A DNA stretch of 61,401 nucleotides from an uncultured Oscillospiraceae bacterium (GCA_900542575.1 UQOE01000012.1:1-61401); one strand, 5' to 3'. Positions 24,924-34,247 are shown, numbered from the stretch's first letter. The notes: generated from the sequence alone by a model not told the origin. Translations and numbers: made by a program.

Positions 24924-25815
24924 GTTTCTCTTCTTCTTTCCGTGCCGGAATTGCCGTCTTCACAATGCGATAGCCGCTTGCATCGTAGGCGGAGGCATAA
25001 AATGGGTCTGTCGGCGTCAGCTCTTTGATTTTCTGTTTCTTCTTGTGCTTCTTACGGAAGTGGACCACCATGCCGCCGATAAACGACGCCACCAGAATAA
25101 ACAGAATGATATACATGATGAACTTGGCCGAGAGATCCGGGAACCAGTCGTAAATTTTCTTTCCGAGTATGGTGAACAGGATGACCCGGGGCATGATGCC
25201 CGCCATGGACCAGCCCATGTATTTCCAGAACGGGTAGCGCACGCTGCCGTAAAACAGGCTGATGATATCAACCGGAAAGATGGGGACGAACCGCAGCATA
25301 AACATGGCCGCAGATGACTTCTTCGAACCCATCTCTTTAATACGGTTCTTATACTTGGAGTCCTCCAGCAGATTCTGAATGTAATCCACGCTCAGAAAAC
25401 GTCCGAGGAAGTAGGACGCTAGCAGCTCGACGATCATACCGATCGTATTCAGGATAAGGGCCGTCCAGACCTTGAAGGACATGCCGACGGAGATATAAAC
25501 CACCGCCGCCGGGATAACCATGACAAGGCCTTTGATGAAGTAGATGAACAGAACCATTGCCCAGGAGCCGGCCGGTGTATGGCGCGAGGCCAGCAGTTCG
25601 CGTATGTTGAGGTTGGACAGGTTCTGATAGTCCGAGATAATAAAAATGACAATGGCCAGGATGAGGAGGATTCGGAAAATGTCCTTCTGGTTCTCCACCA
25701 GGAAGTTCTTGATTTTCGTTTTCCGATCCACTGCGTCTTCCGCTTTTTCGATCTGCTCGATCTCCTCGCGGATCATCTGCTGCGATTCCGTGGCCGTTTC
25801 GGGTGCCTTTGGCAT
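24910..25815 (-). CDS. TVP38/TMEM64 (VTT/DedA-like) membrane protein
   Basis: 301 residues with five or six hydrophobic segments between about 45 and 245, and long charged tails (EEIEQIEKAEDAVDRKTKIKN; HFRKKHKKKQKIKE). The SNARE-assoc/VTT core is recognisable: the region around GSWAMVLFIYFIKGLVMVIPAAVVY and the motif MLRFVPIFPVDIISLFYGSVRYPFWKY. Such proteins are linked to lipid flipping and membrane homeostasis. Coupled to the HD-domain gene. Confidence 0.88.
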   Translation of the reverse strand: MPKAPETATESQQMIREEIEQIEKAEDAVDRKTKIKNFLVENQKDIFRILLILAIVIFIISDYQNLSNLNIRELLASRHTPAGSWAMVLFIYFIKGLVMVIPAAVVYISVGMSFKVWTALILNTIGMIVELLASYFLGRFLSVDYIQNLLEDSKYKNRIKEMGSKKSSAAMFMLRFVPIFPVDIISLFYGSVRYPFWKYMGWSMAGIMPRVILFTILGKKIYDWFPDLSAKFIMYIILFILVASFIGGMVVHFRKKHKKKQKIKELTPTDPFYASAYDASGYRIVKTAIPARKEEEKHERK

Positions 25816-26042
25816 TCTCTTTACCCCTGTTCCATAAACGTTACGTAATCTTTAACATTATAAAGTGTAACCGAATTCGAAAAAAGTGCAACGATAAATT
25901 CCCCGCTTTTGTCGAATCCTGCAGAATTTATTGACGTGGATTCAAACTTGTGAGAAACTATTAAAAGTTGAATCGTTATAATATAAACATATTATAATTC
26001 TGTCAACAATCCAGAGAATTTATGGGAAGGAGTCGTGGAAAC

Positions 26043-26735
26043 ATGATTTACACCAAAGAAGTCGAAAACATGTGTCCTGTCGCCAAGGGCGCAAAACACG
26101 AGCCTGCACCAATCCCGGAAGAGGGAAAATGGGTGCACGCGAAGGAAATCAAGGACATTTCCGGTTTCACACACGGCGTCGGCTGGTGCGCACCGCAGCA
26201 GGGCGCATGTAAGCTCTCGCTGAACATCAAGAACGGCATCATCGAGGAGGCTCTCGTTGAAACCATCGGATGTTCCGGTATGACCCACTCCGCCGCTATG
26301 GCTGCTGAGATTCTCCAGGGCAAAACGATCCTCGAGGCACTCAACACCGACCTTGTCTGCGACGCAATCAACACCGCAATGCGTGAACTCTTCCTCCAGA
26401 TTGTCTATGGCCGCAGCCAGTCCGCTTTCTCCGATGACGGCCTGTCCGTAGGCGCCGGTCTCGAGGACCTCGGCAAAGGTCTCCGCTCTCAGGTTGGTAC
26501 CATGTACGGCACCAAAGCCAAGGGCGTCCGCTACCTTGAGATGACCGAAGGCTATGTCACCGACCTCGCTCTCGACGAGAACGACCAGGTTATCGGCTAC
26601 AAGTTTGTCAACCTCGGCAAAATGACCGACTTCATCAAAAATGGTGATGAACCGAACACTGCTTGGGAAAAATCCAAGGGTCAGTATGGCCGCATCGATG
26701 ATGCTGTGAAGTTTATTGACCCGAGAAAGGAGTGA
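26043..26735 (+). CDS. NifU/IscU-like scaffold-type protein paired with GGGtGRT
   Basis: 230 residues. The middle resembles the IscU/NifU N-domain: CAPQQGACKLSLNIKNGIIEEALVETIGCSGMTHSAAMAAEILQGKT, with Cys49, Cys56 and Cys77, followed by Cys106. The third IscU cluster ligand is not obvious and the C-terminal ~90 residues are unfamiliar, so it may bind a cluster but is not a standard scaffold. The ATG at 26043 is chosen: GGAAGGAG lies ten bases ahead, while the ATG at 26022 precedes that site. C-ending codons dominate, as in highly expressed genes. Confidence 0.85.
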   Translation: MIYTKEVENMCPVAKGAKHEPAPIPEEGKWVHAKEIKDISGFTHGVGWCAPQQGACKLSLNIKNGIIEEALVETIGCSGMTHSAAMAAEILQGKTILEALNTDLVCDAINTAMRELFLQIVYGRSQSAFSDDGLSVGAGLEDLGKGLRSQVGTMYGTKAKGVRYLEMTEGYVTDLALDENDQVIGYKFVNLGKMTDFIKNGDEPNTAWEKSKGQYGRIDDAVKFIDPRKE

Positions 26736-26742
26736 TTGGATC

Positions 26743-27753
26743 ATGGCACTGTTTGAAAACTACGAGAGAAGAATCGACCAGATCACTGCCACGCTGAACC
26801 AGTATGGCATTAAAGATATTGAAGAAGCTGAGAAAATCACGAAGGACGCCGGCCTTGACGTCTACAACATGGTAAAGGGCATCCAGCCCATCTGCTTCGA
26901 GAACGCATGCTGGGCCTACACCGTAGGCGCTGCCATCGCCATCAAGAAGAACTGCAGAAAAGCCTCCGAGGCCGCTGCCGCCATCGGCGAAGGTCTCCAG
27001 TCCTTCTGCATCCCGGGCTCTGTCGCTGACCACCGCAAAGTCGGTCTCGGCCACGGCAACCTCGGCAAAATGCTCCTCGAAGAGGACACCGAGTGCTTCT
27101 GCTTCCTCGCCGGCCACGAGTCCTTCGCTGCCGCTGAGGGCGCCATCGGCATTGCCACCAAGGCAAACAAAGTCCGTCAGAAACCGCTCCGCGTTATCCT
27201 CAACGGTCTCGGCAAAGACGCTGCGCAGATCATCTCCCGCATCAACGGCTTTACTTTCGTAGAGACCCAGTATGACTACAAGAACGCCAAACTCAACATC
27301 GTCTCCGAGACCCCGTATTCCAAGGGTGTCCGCGCTTCCGTCAAATGCTACGGTGCAGACGACGTTCAGGAAGGCGTAGCTATCATGCACTATGAGAACG
27401 TCGGCGTCTCCATCACCGGCAACTCCACCAACCCGACCCGTTTCCAGCATCCGGTTGCAGGCACTTATAAGAAAGAGTGCATCGAGCAGGGCAAGAAGTA
27501 CTTCTCCGTCGCTTCCGGCGGCGGCACAGGCCGTACGCTCCACCCGGATAACATGGCAGCCGGCCCGGCTTCCTATGGTATGACTGATACCATGGGCCGT
27601 ATGCATTCCGACGCCCAGTTCGCAGGTTCTTCCTCCGTTCCGGCTCACGTCGAAATGATGGGCCTCATCGGCATGGGCAACAACCCCATGGTCGGTGCCA
27701 CCGTCGCTGTCGCAGTTTCCGTCGAAGAGGCTGCAAAAGCCGGCAAGTTTTAA
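26743..27753 (+). CDS. GGGtGRT family protein
   Basis: 336 residues of a conserved anaerobe protein family named after its motif, here GGGTGRT at about 259-265, followed by the highly conserved tail TLHPDNMAAGPASYGMTDTMGRMHSD. Cysteines occur in QPICFENACW and ECFCFLAGHES. No established function. It starts eight bases after the NifU-like gene with AAAGGAG ahead and shares its high-expression codon use, so the two products probably act together. The upstream ATG in ORF context (26716) lies inside the previous gene. Confidence 0.88.
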   Translation: MALFENYERRIDQITATLNQYGIKDIEEAEKITKDAGLDVYNMVKGIQPICFENACWAYTVGAAIAIKKNCRKASEAAAAIGEGLQSFCIPGSVADHRKVGLGHGNLGKMLLEEDTECFCFLAGHESFAAAEGAIGIATKANKVRQKPLRVILNGLGKDAAQIISRINGFTFVETQYDYKNAKLNIVSETPYSKGVRASVKCYGADDVQEGVAIMHYENVGVSITGNSTNPTRFQHPVAGTYKKECIEQGKKYFSVASGGGTGRTLHPDNMAAGPASYGMTDTMGRMHSDAQFAGSSSVPAHVEMMGLIGMGNNPMVGATVAVAVSVEEAAKAGKF

Positions 27754-27780
27754 TCCCTGACCGGAAATCATATAAAGCCC

Positions 27781-27818
27781 AGAGCCGCTCCGCCATTGGT
27801 GGGGCGGTTCTTTTTTTC
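27781..27818 (+). terminator. terminator after the GGGtGRT gene
   Basis: Imperfect GC-rich stem (AGAGCCGCTCCGCC pairing with GGTGGGGCGGTTCT) followed by seven T, 27 bases past the stop. Confidence 0.85.
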
Positions 27819-27839
27819 CTGGACAGATTTTCTGGGCAG

Positions 27840-28805
27840 GATAGGATTTGGGCGCCTGAGCGAAGCAAGGAGGCATAGATTTAGCAGGGATTTACACCGG
27901 GATTGTGCAGGATTGCGTGTTCAGCAGGCAGCTGGCGGCTGGCAGCTGGCGGTTGCGCAGCGAAGTCAAATTGCATCTGTTGGAGTGCCTGCTGCGCAAG
28001 ATTACGCTCGTACCGACAGCTGGCATCTGCGAAGCGAAGTCAAATTGCATCTGTTGGGTCGTCTACTGCGAAAACTTACGTCTGCACTGGTACCTGTCTG
28101 CCGCGCCTTACGAGCTTTTTAGCTTCCATTATCAAAATCTGCTGTTTTCGAGAATTCCATTTCCCGAATCTGCCGTTTTTGGAGATTCCAATTACAAAAG
28201 TCTGTATCAAATCGGTGAAAATGATAAAAGCAGCGTGCCCTGCGAATCCAAGCTTCATCTCCCGGTCCGCCTCCTGCGCAAACTTACATCCGCACCGGTA
28301 CTTGCCCGCCGCGCCTTACGAGCTTTTTAGCTTCCATTATCAAAATCTGCCGTTTTCGAGAATTCCATTTCCCGAATCTGCCGTTTTTGTAGATTCCAAT
28401 TACAAAAGTCTGTATCAAATCAGTGAAAATGATAAAAATTGGTGTAGCCTGCGAATCCAAGCTTCATCTCTCATCCCGCCTCTTGCGCAAACTTACGCCC
28501 GCACCGGTACTTGCCCGCCGCGCCTTACAGACTTTTTAAATTCCATTTTCAAGAGTCTGTATCAAATCAGTGAAAATGATAAAAGGCGGCGCGGCCTGCG
28601 AATCCGGGCTTCATCTCTCATCCTGCCTCTTGCGCAAACTTGCGCCCGCGCCACCACCTGCCCCCGCACAGCGAATCCAAATTGCATCTCCCAACCCGCC
28701 TCCTGCGCAAACTTACGCCCGCACCGGTACCCACCTCCGCACCGACACCTCTCCACCCGCAAAAAAGCCGCCGCCCCACGCAAGAAGTGGAGCAGCGGCC
28801 CATAA
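27840..28805. repeat. composite noncoding repeat array, copy B
   Basis: Three successive units begin with CCGCGCCTTAC at 28101, 28309 and 28518 (periods 208 and 209). Each has TTCCATT sub-repeats 31 bases apart (28124, 28155, 28186; 28332, 28363, 28394; one at 28541), then CTGTATCAAATC, AATGATAAAA and a GC-rich part with CCTGCGCAAACTTAC. Shorter partial units flank them. The element matches copy A at 700-1029. Periods not divisible by three and shifting frames argue against the open frames being genes. Confidence 0.85.
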
Positions 28806-28813
28806 GTACAATT

Positions 28814-29554
28814 TTAAATATTGCCCGTCATCAGCAGCGTCACGGCGGCAATACCGGTGCCGGACAGAGAGTGCAGGATTTCCTGAACGTGATTCGACGC
28901 CAGGGAAAAATGGGAACCGGAGCGGCGGAAGAGCCGCATGAGACCGTCGGCCAGCATCATCAGTGAGACGACCAGGAAGCCAATGCCGACCAGCGGTCGA
29001 ATGTAGAGGATGCCGATGGCGTAGGAGGCCAGCGAGGCGAAGACTGCGCTGAACAGGACGCCGGAGAGGATGATGTACCATTGATCTCGCCCGCGGATCC
29101 GGAATTCGGGGTGTTTCCGGCGGCCCCAGAACCAGATGGCGGCGGGGAGCAGGAACAGGAGGACATACCACCATTCGATGCCCCGGCTCGATCTGCGGTT
29201 TGCAGCGGCCAGTGACAGGAGAAGGAGCAGCTCCTCCAGGAAGCCGGTGAAATGAGAGAAGAAGCGGTTGCGGCGGCGGGCGTCGCGGTGCTTTTTTGGA
29301 ATGTGCGGAGCCTGAAACGAGAACATGTCGTGGAAGGCACCGAACAGAAGGCCGACGAGCAGCAGCACGGTGGGCCAGTCGGCGTCTTCTGCGAGCAGGA
29401 CGAGGATGGCAATGCCGAACAGGACGTTCCAGAGGGACACCGCACAGCGGAGGCCAAATGCCCTGGGTCGGCTTTCCGGGCCGCCGCGGCGCAAGTAGGC
29501 AAACAGGAGGACCAGTTCAACGGCGGGGAAGGCCGTGAGAACGATAATGTTCAA
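28814..29554 (-). CDS. multi-pass membrane protein of unknown function in the metal-efflux operon
   Basis: 246 residues with about seven or eight hydrophobic segments and basic loops (KKHRDARRRNR, FWGRRKHPEFRIRGRD). It resembles YhhN/TMEM86-type proteins only in general layout and is not assigned. The start is TTG at 29554, overlapping the TGA of the ArsR gene (TTGA), so it is translationally coupled to that regulator and probably induced with the pump. Confidence 0.7.
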   Translation of the reverse strand: MNIIVLTAFPAVELVLLFAYLRRGGPESRPRAFGLRCAVSLWNVLFGIAILVLLAEDADWPTVLLLVGLLFGAFHDMFSFQAPHIPKKHRDARRRNRFFSHFTGFLEELLLLLSLAAANRRSSRGIEWWYVLLFLLPAAIWFWGRRKHPEFRIRGRDQWYIILSGVLFSAVFASLASYAIGILYIRPLVGIGFLVVSLMMLADGLMRLFRRSGSHFSLASNHVQEILHSLSGTGIAAVTLLMTGNI

Positions 29555-29868
29555 GTGCGTTCCTCCTCAACGTGCTCCAGACCGGTTGCGATGATGGAAG
29601 TCACGTGTTCATCGGCGAGGGAGTAGTAGATGGACTTGCCGTCCCGCCGCGCCTTTACCAGCTTGCTGGCCTTGAGGGTCTGTAGCTGATGGGAGACCGC
29701 TGACTGGGTCATGCCCAGGGCATCGGTCATATCTGAGACGTTGGATTCCTTTTGTGCAAGGAGAAACAGAATGCGAATGCGTGTTGCGTCGCCGAAGACC
29801 TTAAACAGGTTGGCGAGATCCTCCGTCTCGCCCTCGTCGGGCAGCCTGCTGCACGATGCATCTGCCAT
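29551..29868 (-). CDS. ArsR/SmtB family metal-sensing repressor
   Basis: 105 residues. Winged helix NVSDMTDALGMTQSAVSHQLQTLKASKLV. The C-terminal helix carries Asp86-x-His88-x10-His99-x2-Glu102, the alpha-5 zinc site of SmtB/CzrA-type sensors; the Cys-rich arsenic or cadmium sites are absent. The ATG at 29868 has AAGGAGG nine bases ahead; an upstream TTG is less likely. Lying inside the efflux operon, it probably represses the whole unit until zinc or a similar ion binds. Confidence 0.92.
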   Translation of the reverse strand: MADASCSRLPDEGETEDLANLFKVFGDATRIRILFLLAQKESNVSDMTDALGMTQSAVSHQLQTLKASKLVKARRDGKSIYYSLADEHVTSIIATGLEHVEEERT

Positions 29869-29924
29869 GCGGCTCCACCTCCTTTTCAAAACCAGGTTTT
29901 ATTCTACCACAGCTCTGGGGAGGA

Positions 29925-31814
29925 TCAAAGATTTTTCGTACGTAGGCAGCGCATCGCATTGAGGACGCAGAGGATCATGACGCCGACGTCGGCGAAGATG
30001 GCGAGCCACATACCGGCAATGCCGAGACCGCCCAGGACCAGGCATACCAGTTTGACCGCCAATGCAAAGACAATATTGGAGCGGACAATACGCAGGCTTT
30101 TTTTCGCAATGCGCATGGCTTTGGAGATTTTCAGCGGATCGTCATCCATCAGGACCACATCGGCCGCCTCAATAGCGGCGTCGGAGCCGAGACCGCCCAT
30201 GGCAATGCCGATATCGGACCGCGTAAGGACCGGCGCATCGTTGATGCCGTCGCCGATGAAGGCGACCCGTTCCCGGTCTCCGCTTGTCTGGAGGATGTCC
30301 TCGACGATGCCGACTTTTTCGGCCGGCAGAAGGCCTGCGTGGACCTCGGAGACGCCGACTTCCTTCGCCACCGCATCTGCAACTTCTTTGCGGTCGCCGG
30401 TCAGCATGTAGGTACGCTTTACGCCGAGCGCATAGAGCTCCGAGACCGCCTCTTTGGCATGGGGCTTGATCTCGTCCGAGATGACCATGTGGCCGGCGTA
30501 TTTGCCGTCAATGGCGACATGGACGATGGTGCCAATGCTGCTGCAGGGTACGGGGTCCGGAATCTGCAGGTAGTTCATCAGCTTCTCATTGCCGACGGCA
30601 ACCTGGAGCCCATCTACCCGGGCGACGACGCCCTTGCCGCTGATCTCCTGCAGCTCGGTAACGCGGAAGCGATCCACCGTTTTGCCATACGCAGCCTGAA
30701 TGCTTCGGCTGATAGGATGGCTGGACCCGCTCTCGGCATGGGCCGCGAGATCCAGGAGGGCTTCATCTTCCATCGTAGAGTGATGGATGCCGGTGACGAC
30801 GAAATTGCCCCGCGTAATAGTGCCAGTCTTGTCGAAGACAACCCGCCGGATGCCCGCCAGCGTCTCCATATAGTTGGCGCCCTTAATGAGAATGCCCTGC
30901 TTCGATGCACCGCCTATTCCGCCGAAGAAGCTGAGCGGCACACTGATGACGATGGCGCACGGGCAGCTGATAACCAGGAAGGTCAGTGCACGATAAATCC
31001 AGTCGCTCCAGTTGGCGGGAATGCCCATGGCAAACTGGCGGATAATCGGAGGCAGAACGGCGAGCAAAACTGCTGCGCCCACGACGATAGGCGTGTAATA
31101 TTTAGCAAACTTGGTGATAAAGTTTTCTGACTTAGCCTTGTTGGAACTTGCGTTTTCCACAAGGTCCAGAATTTTGGAGGCGGTGGATTCGCCGAACTCC
31201 TTCGTGGTCCGTATTTTCAGCAGGCCGGTCTCGTTGACGCAGCCGCTGACGATATCATCCCCTGCATCGACATGGCGGGGCAGGCTTTCGCCTGTCAGGG
31301 CGCTGGTATTCAGGCTGGAGGAGCCCTCCAGCACAATTCCGTCGATGGGGACCCGCTCTCCGGGCTGCACGACGATTTCGCTGCCGACGGGAAGCGCCTC
31401 CGGGTCTACTGCCACGAGCTGGCCGTCCCGCTCCACGTTGGCGGTGTCCGGCCGGATATCCATGAGCGCTTTGATGCTGTTCCGGCTGCGGCCGACGGCG
31501 AAGCTCTCAAAGAACTCGCCGACCTGGTAAAGCAGCATAACCGCAACCGCCTCGGTGAACTCTCCGAGCACAAATGCGCCGATGGAGGCGATGGCCATCA
31601 GGAAATTCTCATCCAGCCAGTTGCCGCGGAAAAGATTGCGAACCGCTTTCCAGATAATGTCATAACCGACTACCAGGTAAGGAACCGCAAAAAGACCCAT
31701 TTCCAGCCAATGATTCATGGAAATGGTGTGGGAGAGGATGATAAGAATCACATACAGTACGGCTGCTGTAAGGATACGGATGCCGTTTTTCTTTTGCTTT
31801 CTCGTCAGATTCAT
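29925..31814 (-). CDS. P1B-type heavy-metal translocating ATPase (Zn/Cd/Pb class)
   Basis: 629 residues from the ATG at 31814. All P-type motifs are present: TGES actuator loop, membrane SCPCAIVIS metal site, phosphorylation DKTGTI, HP (SSHPIS), MLTGD and GDGINDAP. It pumps Zn2+/Cd2+/Pb2+ out of the cell. There is no N-terminal metal-binding domain; that role is carried by the separate HMA gene just upstream. The ATG at 31847 would overlap that gene; 31814 with AGAGG ahead is preferred. Confidence 0.94.
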   Translation of the reverse strand: MNLTRKQKKNGIRILTAAVLYVILIILSHTISMNHWLEMGLFAVPYLVVGYDIIWKAVRNLFRGNWLDENFLMAIASIGAFVLGEFTEAVAVMLLYQVGEFFESFAVGRSRNSIKALMDIRPDTANVERDGQLVAVDPEALPVGSEIVVQPGERVPIDGIVLEGSSSLNTSALTGESLPRHVDAGDDIVSGCVNETGLLKIRTTKEFGESTASKILDLVENASSNKAKSENFITKFAKYYTPIVVGAAVLLAVLPPIIRQFAMGIPANWSDWIYRALTFLVISCPCAIVISVPLSFFGGIGGASKQGILIKGANYMETLAGIRRVVFDKTGTITRGNFVVTGIHHSTMEDEALLDLAAHAESGSSHPISRSIQAAYGKTVDRFRVTELQEISGKGVVARVDGLQVAVGNEKLMNYLQIPDPVPCSSIGTIVHVAIDGKYAGHMVISDEIKPHAKEAVSELYALGVKRTYMLTGDRKEVADAVAKEVGVSEVHAGLLPAEKVGIVEDILQTSGDRERVAFIGDGINDAPVLTRSDIGIAMGGLGSDAAIEAADVVLMDDDPLKISKAMRIAKKSLRIVRSNIVFALAVKLVCLVLGGLGIAGMWLAIFADVGVMILCVLNAMRCLRTKNL

Positions 31815-31830
31815 AGGGCTTGCCTCTTGC

Positions 31831-32049
31831 TCAGAACTCGATTTCAATGTCGTCGTCCACTTTGCGGCGGCAGTTTTTCAGCGCTTTTTTCAGCGTTTTC
31901 TTTTCGTCCGCGCCCTCTTCGAATTCTACGCGCATTTTCAGCGTCATAAAGTTGACGTTTGCGTCTGCAATTCCTTCGGTCGCTTTGACGACTTCTTCCA
32001 TTTTGGCGGCGCAGTTTGCGCAGTCGACTTCGATGGGGAACGTTTTCAT
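31831..32049 (-). CDS. stand-alone heavy-metal-associated (HMA) domain protein
   Basis: 72 residues forming one HMA ferredoxin-like fold with the metal motif DCANCAAK (Cys10, Cys13). It binds and hands over metal to the ATPase encoded 16 bases downstream. It is the first gene of the operon; the ATG at 32049 has GAAGGGAG nine bases ahead. In most relatives this domain is fused to the pump, so the split arrangement is notable. Confidence 0.9.
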   Translation of the reverse strand: MKTFPIEVDCANCAAKMEEVVKATEGIADANVNFMTLKMRVEFEEGADEKKTLKKALKNCRRKVDDDIEIEF

Positions 32050-32203
32050 ATTGGCTTCTCCCTTCATATGATTTATTGCTCATATGTTCATGTTTACATT
32101 ATAGCAGAATCTCTCAAAAATACAATAGAAATTCCGGAACACACGGCTTAATTTTTTCAGTCGCATTTTGCATATTAATTTTACATACATTATTTATAAA
32201 ATG

Positions 32204-32232
32204 TTGAATTTGTACACTTAATCTGCTAAACT
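32204..32232 (+). promoter_or_regulatory. promoter for the TetR gene at 32256
   Basis: -35 TTGAAT (32204-32209), 17-base spacer, -10 TAAACT (32227-32232), 24 bases before the ATG. The divergent metal-efflux operon starts at 32049. Confidence 0.6.
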
Positions 32233-32255
32233 TGAACACATGGAGGGGAACTTTA

Positions 32256-32822
32256 ATGGCAGATTCCATCATTACGAAAAGAGCCTTTGCTTCTGCGCTG
32301 AAAGAACTCACGAAGGAGCTTCCATATAATAAAATCACTGTTGGAAAAATCTGTGACAAATGCGACATGAACCGCACCAGCTTCTACTATCATTTCCGTG
32401 ACAAGTACGATCTGGTGAACTGGATCTTCGACACCGAATTTGTCGACCGCTACCAGCCGATCACGACCTGGGACGACCTCACCGAATGGGAGAGCATCCG
32501 CGCCATGATCAGCTATTTCTACGAAAACCGCGACTTCTACCGAAAGATTCTGGAATTTCACGGTCAGAACTCGTTCATAGACCATTTCCGCGCTATTCTC
32601 TACCCCATTTTTTATGAAGATCTCAAGGGCATCCTGAATAACGACGACAAGATGATCGACTTCCAGGTCAACTTCTTCGCCGACGCCTTTATCTCCGCAA
32701 TTGAGAGGTGGATCTGCAGCAAAGACTGTCCCCCGCCGGACGAATGCGTCGAGCTCCTGAAATCCTGTCTGAATACCATGGTCGACCGCGGTTCCAAGCT
32801 GCAGGAGCAGACACAAGGATAA
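32256..32822 (+). CDS. TetR/AcrR family regulator (DhaS-like)
   Basis: 188 residues. Helix-turn-helix KITVGKICDKCDMNRTSFYYHFRDKYDLVNW, the TetR pattern found in DhaS-type and related regulators, with a C-terminal helical domain. The ATG at 32256 is preceded by GGAGGGG. It is divergent from the metal-efflux operon and convergent with the M20 peptidase gene; its target cannot be read. Confidence 0.88.
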   Translation: MADSIITKRAFASALKELTKELPYNKITVGKICDKCDMNRTSFYYHFRDKYDLVNWIFDTEFVDRYQPITTWDDLTEWESIRAMISYFYENRDFYRKILEFHGQNSFIDHFRAILYPIFYEDLKGILNNDDKMIDFQVNFFADAFISAIERWICSKDCPPPDECVELLKSCLNTMVDRGSKLQEQTQG

Positions 32823-32834
32823 GAAAAGATAAGA

Positions 32835-32865
32835 AAAAGGACCAGGCTGAAAGCCTGGTCCTTTT
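32835..32865. terminator. bidirectional terminator
   Basis: Perfect stem AAAAGGACCAGGCT-GAA-AGCCTGGTCCTTTT between the convergent TetR and M20 peptidase genes. Confidence 0.92.
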
Positions 32866-32876
32866 AACTTTTCATC

Positions 32877-34247
32877 TTACTCCGCATCCGCCGCCTGAAT
32901 TCTTCTCAGCATGCGGATATAGAACTGCACGCCGTTCAGATAGGCATCTACCGGGATATTTTCATCGTTGCCGTGCATGCGGGAACGGTCGTCACCGCCG
33001 AGCAGGAAGCCGTAGAAGCGATAGGCATTTTTGCAGATGAGTGAAAAATGCTTACAGTCGGAACAGCCGCTCATAATGTACGGGGTGACGCCGGTATCTG
33101 GGTAGACATCCAGGATGGCGTCGGAAATCAGGTTCCACGCATCGGAGGTGTAGTCGGAGATGGGCGACGGCTCAAAGCCGTATTCCAGCTCCACATCTAC
33201 ATGTTTTCCGAGTTTTCTGCCGATGGACTTCCTGATATGCTTTAAAACGCCTTCGACGGAATCTCCCGGAAGGACGCGGGTACTGAATGAGGCGGAAGCC
33301 TCCTCCGGAATGATGTTAATAGCGTCGCTGCCCTTGAGTTTGGTCAGCCCCATCGTCGTGCGGACCATGGAGTTGGTCTCTTTGCCGGCGGCCAGCACCG
33401 CGGTAATCAGGGGCCGGAACAGCCACAGATTGTTGAACAGGAACTGATAGGCCTTTGGGCCGTAGGAGACGATGGTCTGCAGCATGATGGCCGTCTCTTT
33501 CGGAATACGCGGGCGGAACTGGTGTTTTTCAATGCGGCGGACCGCCTCCAGCAGCCGAACCGGCGCATCCTCTTTTGAGGGGGTGGAGGCGTGGCCGCCG
33601 GGGCCGTGGGCCACGACGCGGACGTCGCAGTTTCCGCGCTCCGAGACGCCGACCGTTGCAATGTTGTGCTTGATTCCAAGGGCCGGCTCGTCGACGATGG
33701 CGCCGCCCTCGTCGAGGACAAACCAAAGATCAACATTGTGATCCTGCAGCCACTTGGTGCAGGCGGGCGAAGAGGGCCCGCTGGACTCCTCATTGTTCGT
33801 GGACCAGAAATAGATATCCCGCTCCGGGGTAAATCCCTCTGCCAGCAGAGCCTCGACGGCCTCCAGAAATGCCGCAATGACGAGCTTGTTGTCAATGGTG
33901 CCGCGGGCGTAGATGCGGCCGTCGTGAATCTCTGCGCCGAAAGGCGGATACGTCCAGGCCTCCTCGTCGGCGTCCACCGTGTCGTAGTGACCCATGAAGA
34001 GTACCGGGCGTTTGGTCTTGTCCGTCCCGTTCCAGCGCAGCAGAATGCCGTACTGGTTGATGGGAATGTAGTCCATAGCTGCCAGAGCACGGGGATACTG
34101 CTCTTTCAAAGTCGGGAAAAAGCGTTCAAACCCCAAACAGTCAATTTTTCCGTCCCGGGGCCATATGGTACGAATTTTCAGCAGCTCGCGGAAGCGGGCA
34201 ACCGCTTCCTCGTCCGAGACTGCGAGCCTGGTCGGCTGTTCTGCCAT
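32877..34247 (-). CDS. M20/M25/M40 family metallopeptidase
   Basis: 456 residues. Di-zinc site motifs GHYDTVDADEE, RGTIDNK, NEESSGP and the C-terminal GGDDRSRMHGNDENI, with a GPGGHAS dimerisation-domain loop. It cleaves dipeptides or deacylates N-acyl amino acids; the substrate is not assignable. A hydrophobic patch around FLFNNLWLFRPLITAVLAAG is present, as in carnosinase/CPS1-like members. The ATG at 34247 follows AGGAGG. It lies 26 bases after the carboxylesterase, on the same transcript. Confidence 0.88.
   Translation of the reverse strand: MAEQPTRLAVSDEEAVARFRELLKIRTIWPRDGKIDCLGFERFFPTLKEQYPRALAAMDYIPINQYGILLRWNGTDKTKRPVLFMGHYDTVDADEEAWTYPPFGAEIHDGRIYARGTIDNKLVIAAFLEAVEALLAEGFTPERDIYFWSTNNEESSGPSSPACTKWLQDHNVDLWFVLDEGGAIVDEPALGIKHNIATVGVSERGNCDVRVVAHGPGGHASTPSKEDAPVRLLEAVRRIEKHQFRPRIPKETAIMLQTIVSYGPKAYQFLFNNLWLFRPLITAVLAAGKETNSMVRTTMGLTKLKGSDAINIIPEEASASFSTRVLPGDSVEGVLKHIRKSIGRKLGKHVDVELEYGFEPSPISDYTSDAWNLISDAILDVYPDTGVTPYIMSGCSDCKHFSLICKNAYRFYGFLLGGDDRSRMHGNDENIPVDAYLNGVQFYIRMLRRIQAADAE

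Noticed and set aside
27903..28805. 300-residue repetitive open frame and an overlapping 141-residue frame
   Set aside because: The underlying DNA units are 208 and 209 bases long, so the reading frame shifts between units; the openness is a by-product of the repeat.
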